Shown: positions 63,298 to 64,000 of the stretch, piece after piece | Layout of the letters: each line of letters starts with the position of its first letter | Position numbering within the stretch: the first letter of the stretch is position 1 | Notes under the pieces: generated by a model | What the model was told of the DNA's origin: nothing | What the model saw: only the letters and a program-made list of their open reading frames with translations | The model's database searches: none | Translations under genes and position numbers: made by a program | Assembly (NCBI RefSeq): GCF_019249795.2 | Contig: NZ_CP156891.1 | Location: 2,639,001-2,703,000, forward strand | Source: Segatella copri | Lineage (GTDB): Bacteria; Bacteroidota; Bacteroidia; Bacteroidales; Bacteroidaceae | Direction: 5' to 3' | Length of the DNA stretch: 64,000 bases

Positions 63298-64000
63298 TTA
63301 CTTTTTCTGTTCTCTAATCCGCTGGATGATGTCCGTATTGGTCTGGCTGATGACCTTGAGGTCACGGAACAAGCGCAGTCGGAATCGCCACATTCTCAAG
63401 TACAGCAGTGTGCCCACTGGGAAAATGATGGCTGCAATGATGTTGAGCCATTTCCGCTCGAATGGGCGTGTATGTGCCTTGACAGAAAGAACCGGATATT
63501 GGTTCATGTCGTGCAGGATATACTTGTTGGCGGTGTTGGTCAAATCTTCTATTACCTCTTCCAATTCTGCATTGATTCTTTCTATCTCATGATCAGGCTC
63601 GTATTTGAAGAATACATTGATGACGTTTGGAAGATGAACCAGTTTGTGTTCCTTATTATATAAGGTGATGTCTTGGTTGATTCTTTCCAGTTTCTCTGCA
63701 TCCGCCTGATAGTCCGGGTCGGTGATGATGACTTCCTTGCCGAAGTAATGGCGTTTCTGTCGTAAACCGAGCAGTTTCATGAAGAACTCTTTGTAAACAT
63801 CCATATTGAATACGGAAGAGTCATTGGTTGCCTTGTAGGTTACGAAGATAGCCAAAGGCGTCAATACTGCCGGTGCAAGACCTTTACCGAACCAGATGGC
63901 CCACATTCCGCTTCTTGACATTCTGTATCCTGTATTGTCGAGGATAAAGAAGACGATGAACACAAGTACGGAGATGACGACAGGGAAACCCAGTCCTCCT
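63298..64000 (-). CDS. LptF/LptG-family permease, N-terminal part outside window
   Basis: The C-terminal 230 or so residues of a YjgP/YjgQ (LptF/LptG) inner-membrane permease, part of the machine that moves lipopolysaccharide to the outer membrane. The open frame continues to the window edge with family-like sequence (GGLGFPVVISVLVFIVFFI, DNTGYRMSRSGMWAIWFGK), so a start at 63963 is not real. Membrane helices are at FPVVISVLVFIVFFILD, LAPAVLTPLAIFVTYKA and LNIIAAIIFPVGTLLYL, with a coiled, charged region between the last two. The neighbour ribBA is a common partner in Bacteroidales genomes. Confidence 0.85.
   Translation of the reverse strand, partial: GGLGFPVVISVLVFIVFFILDNTGYRMSRSGMWAIWFGKGLAPAVLTPLAIFVTYKATNDSSVFNMDVYKEFFMKLLGLRQKRHYFGKEVIITDPDYQADAEKLERINQDITLYNKEHKLVHLPNVINVFFKYEPDHEIERINAELEEVIEDLTNTANKYILHDMNQYPVLSVKAHTRPFERKWLNIIAAIIFPVGTLLYLRMWRFRLRLFRDLKVISQTNTDIIQRIREQKK

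Overview
The window looks like a chromosomal piece of a Bacteroidales genome, most likely Prevotella/Segatella (copri-like). The evidence is tandem SusC/SusD pairs, lipoprotein signals, promoters with the Bacteroidetes -7 box TAnnTTTG, a hybrid two-component regulator, TonB/ExbBD/ExbD clusters, a PorT-like barrel and no Shine-Dalgarno signals. No rRNA, tRNA, CRISPR array or transposase was seen. All family names come from reading the translations by eye; no database search was run.

Layout. 1-1998 is the 3' end of a GH3 gene. 2063-6152 holds two genes outside the sugar system: a TlpA-like thioredoxin protein and an AAA-ATPase/PD-(D/E)XK protein. 6443-53614 is a large glucuronoarabinoxylan utilisation locus. 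It starts with a GH5 enzyme, followed by an operon with the gene order of the known Prevotella xus system (SusC, SusD, SusC, SusD, a XusE-like lipoprotein). The Xyn10C position of that order is filled by a GH10-fold lipoprotein that lacks both catalytic glutamates. The operon continues with a GH98 and a small secreted protein. Then come a CE1 esterase, two arrays of 22-bp repeats, a hybrid two-component regulator split by a frameshift at a run of eight G, GH97, a convergent GH43, GH115, GH43+GH127/146, relics of GH115 and of a second regulator, a second GH115, GH43-GH43 fusion + GH95, and a last GH43. This set (GH98, GH95, GH97, GH115, GH43, CE1) is the kind needed for heavily decorated cereal xylan: surface endo-cleavage, import, then periplasmic removal of glucuronate, arabinose, galactose and ester groups.

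Regulation. Nine promoters in the xylan locus carry a WWWGKAACAT-like element starting exactly 39 bp before the -7 box, with a weaker direct repeat 21 bp further upstream. The promoters of five neighbouring non-xylan or regulator genes lack it. This reads as the operator of the locus regulator (AraC-type output domain). One such promoter (9071-9117) drives no gene and is followed 115 bp later by a strong terminator, which predicts a co-regulated small RNA or attenuated leader ahead of susC.

53697-64000 is housekeeping. It contains a PorT-like barrel, a 2x[4Fe-4S] ferredoxin, an exbB-exbD-exbD-tonB-pstS-like-TPR operon that could energise the SusC receptors, an aspartate aminotransferase, ribBA and the end of an LptF/LptG permease cut by the window edge.
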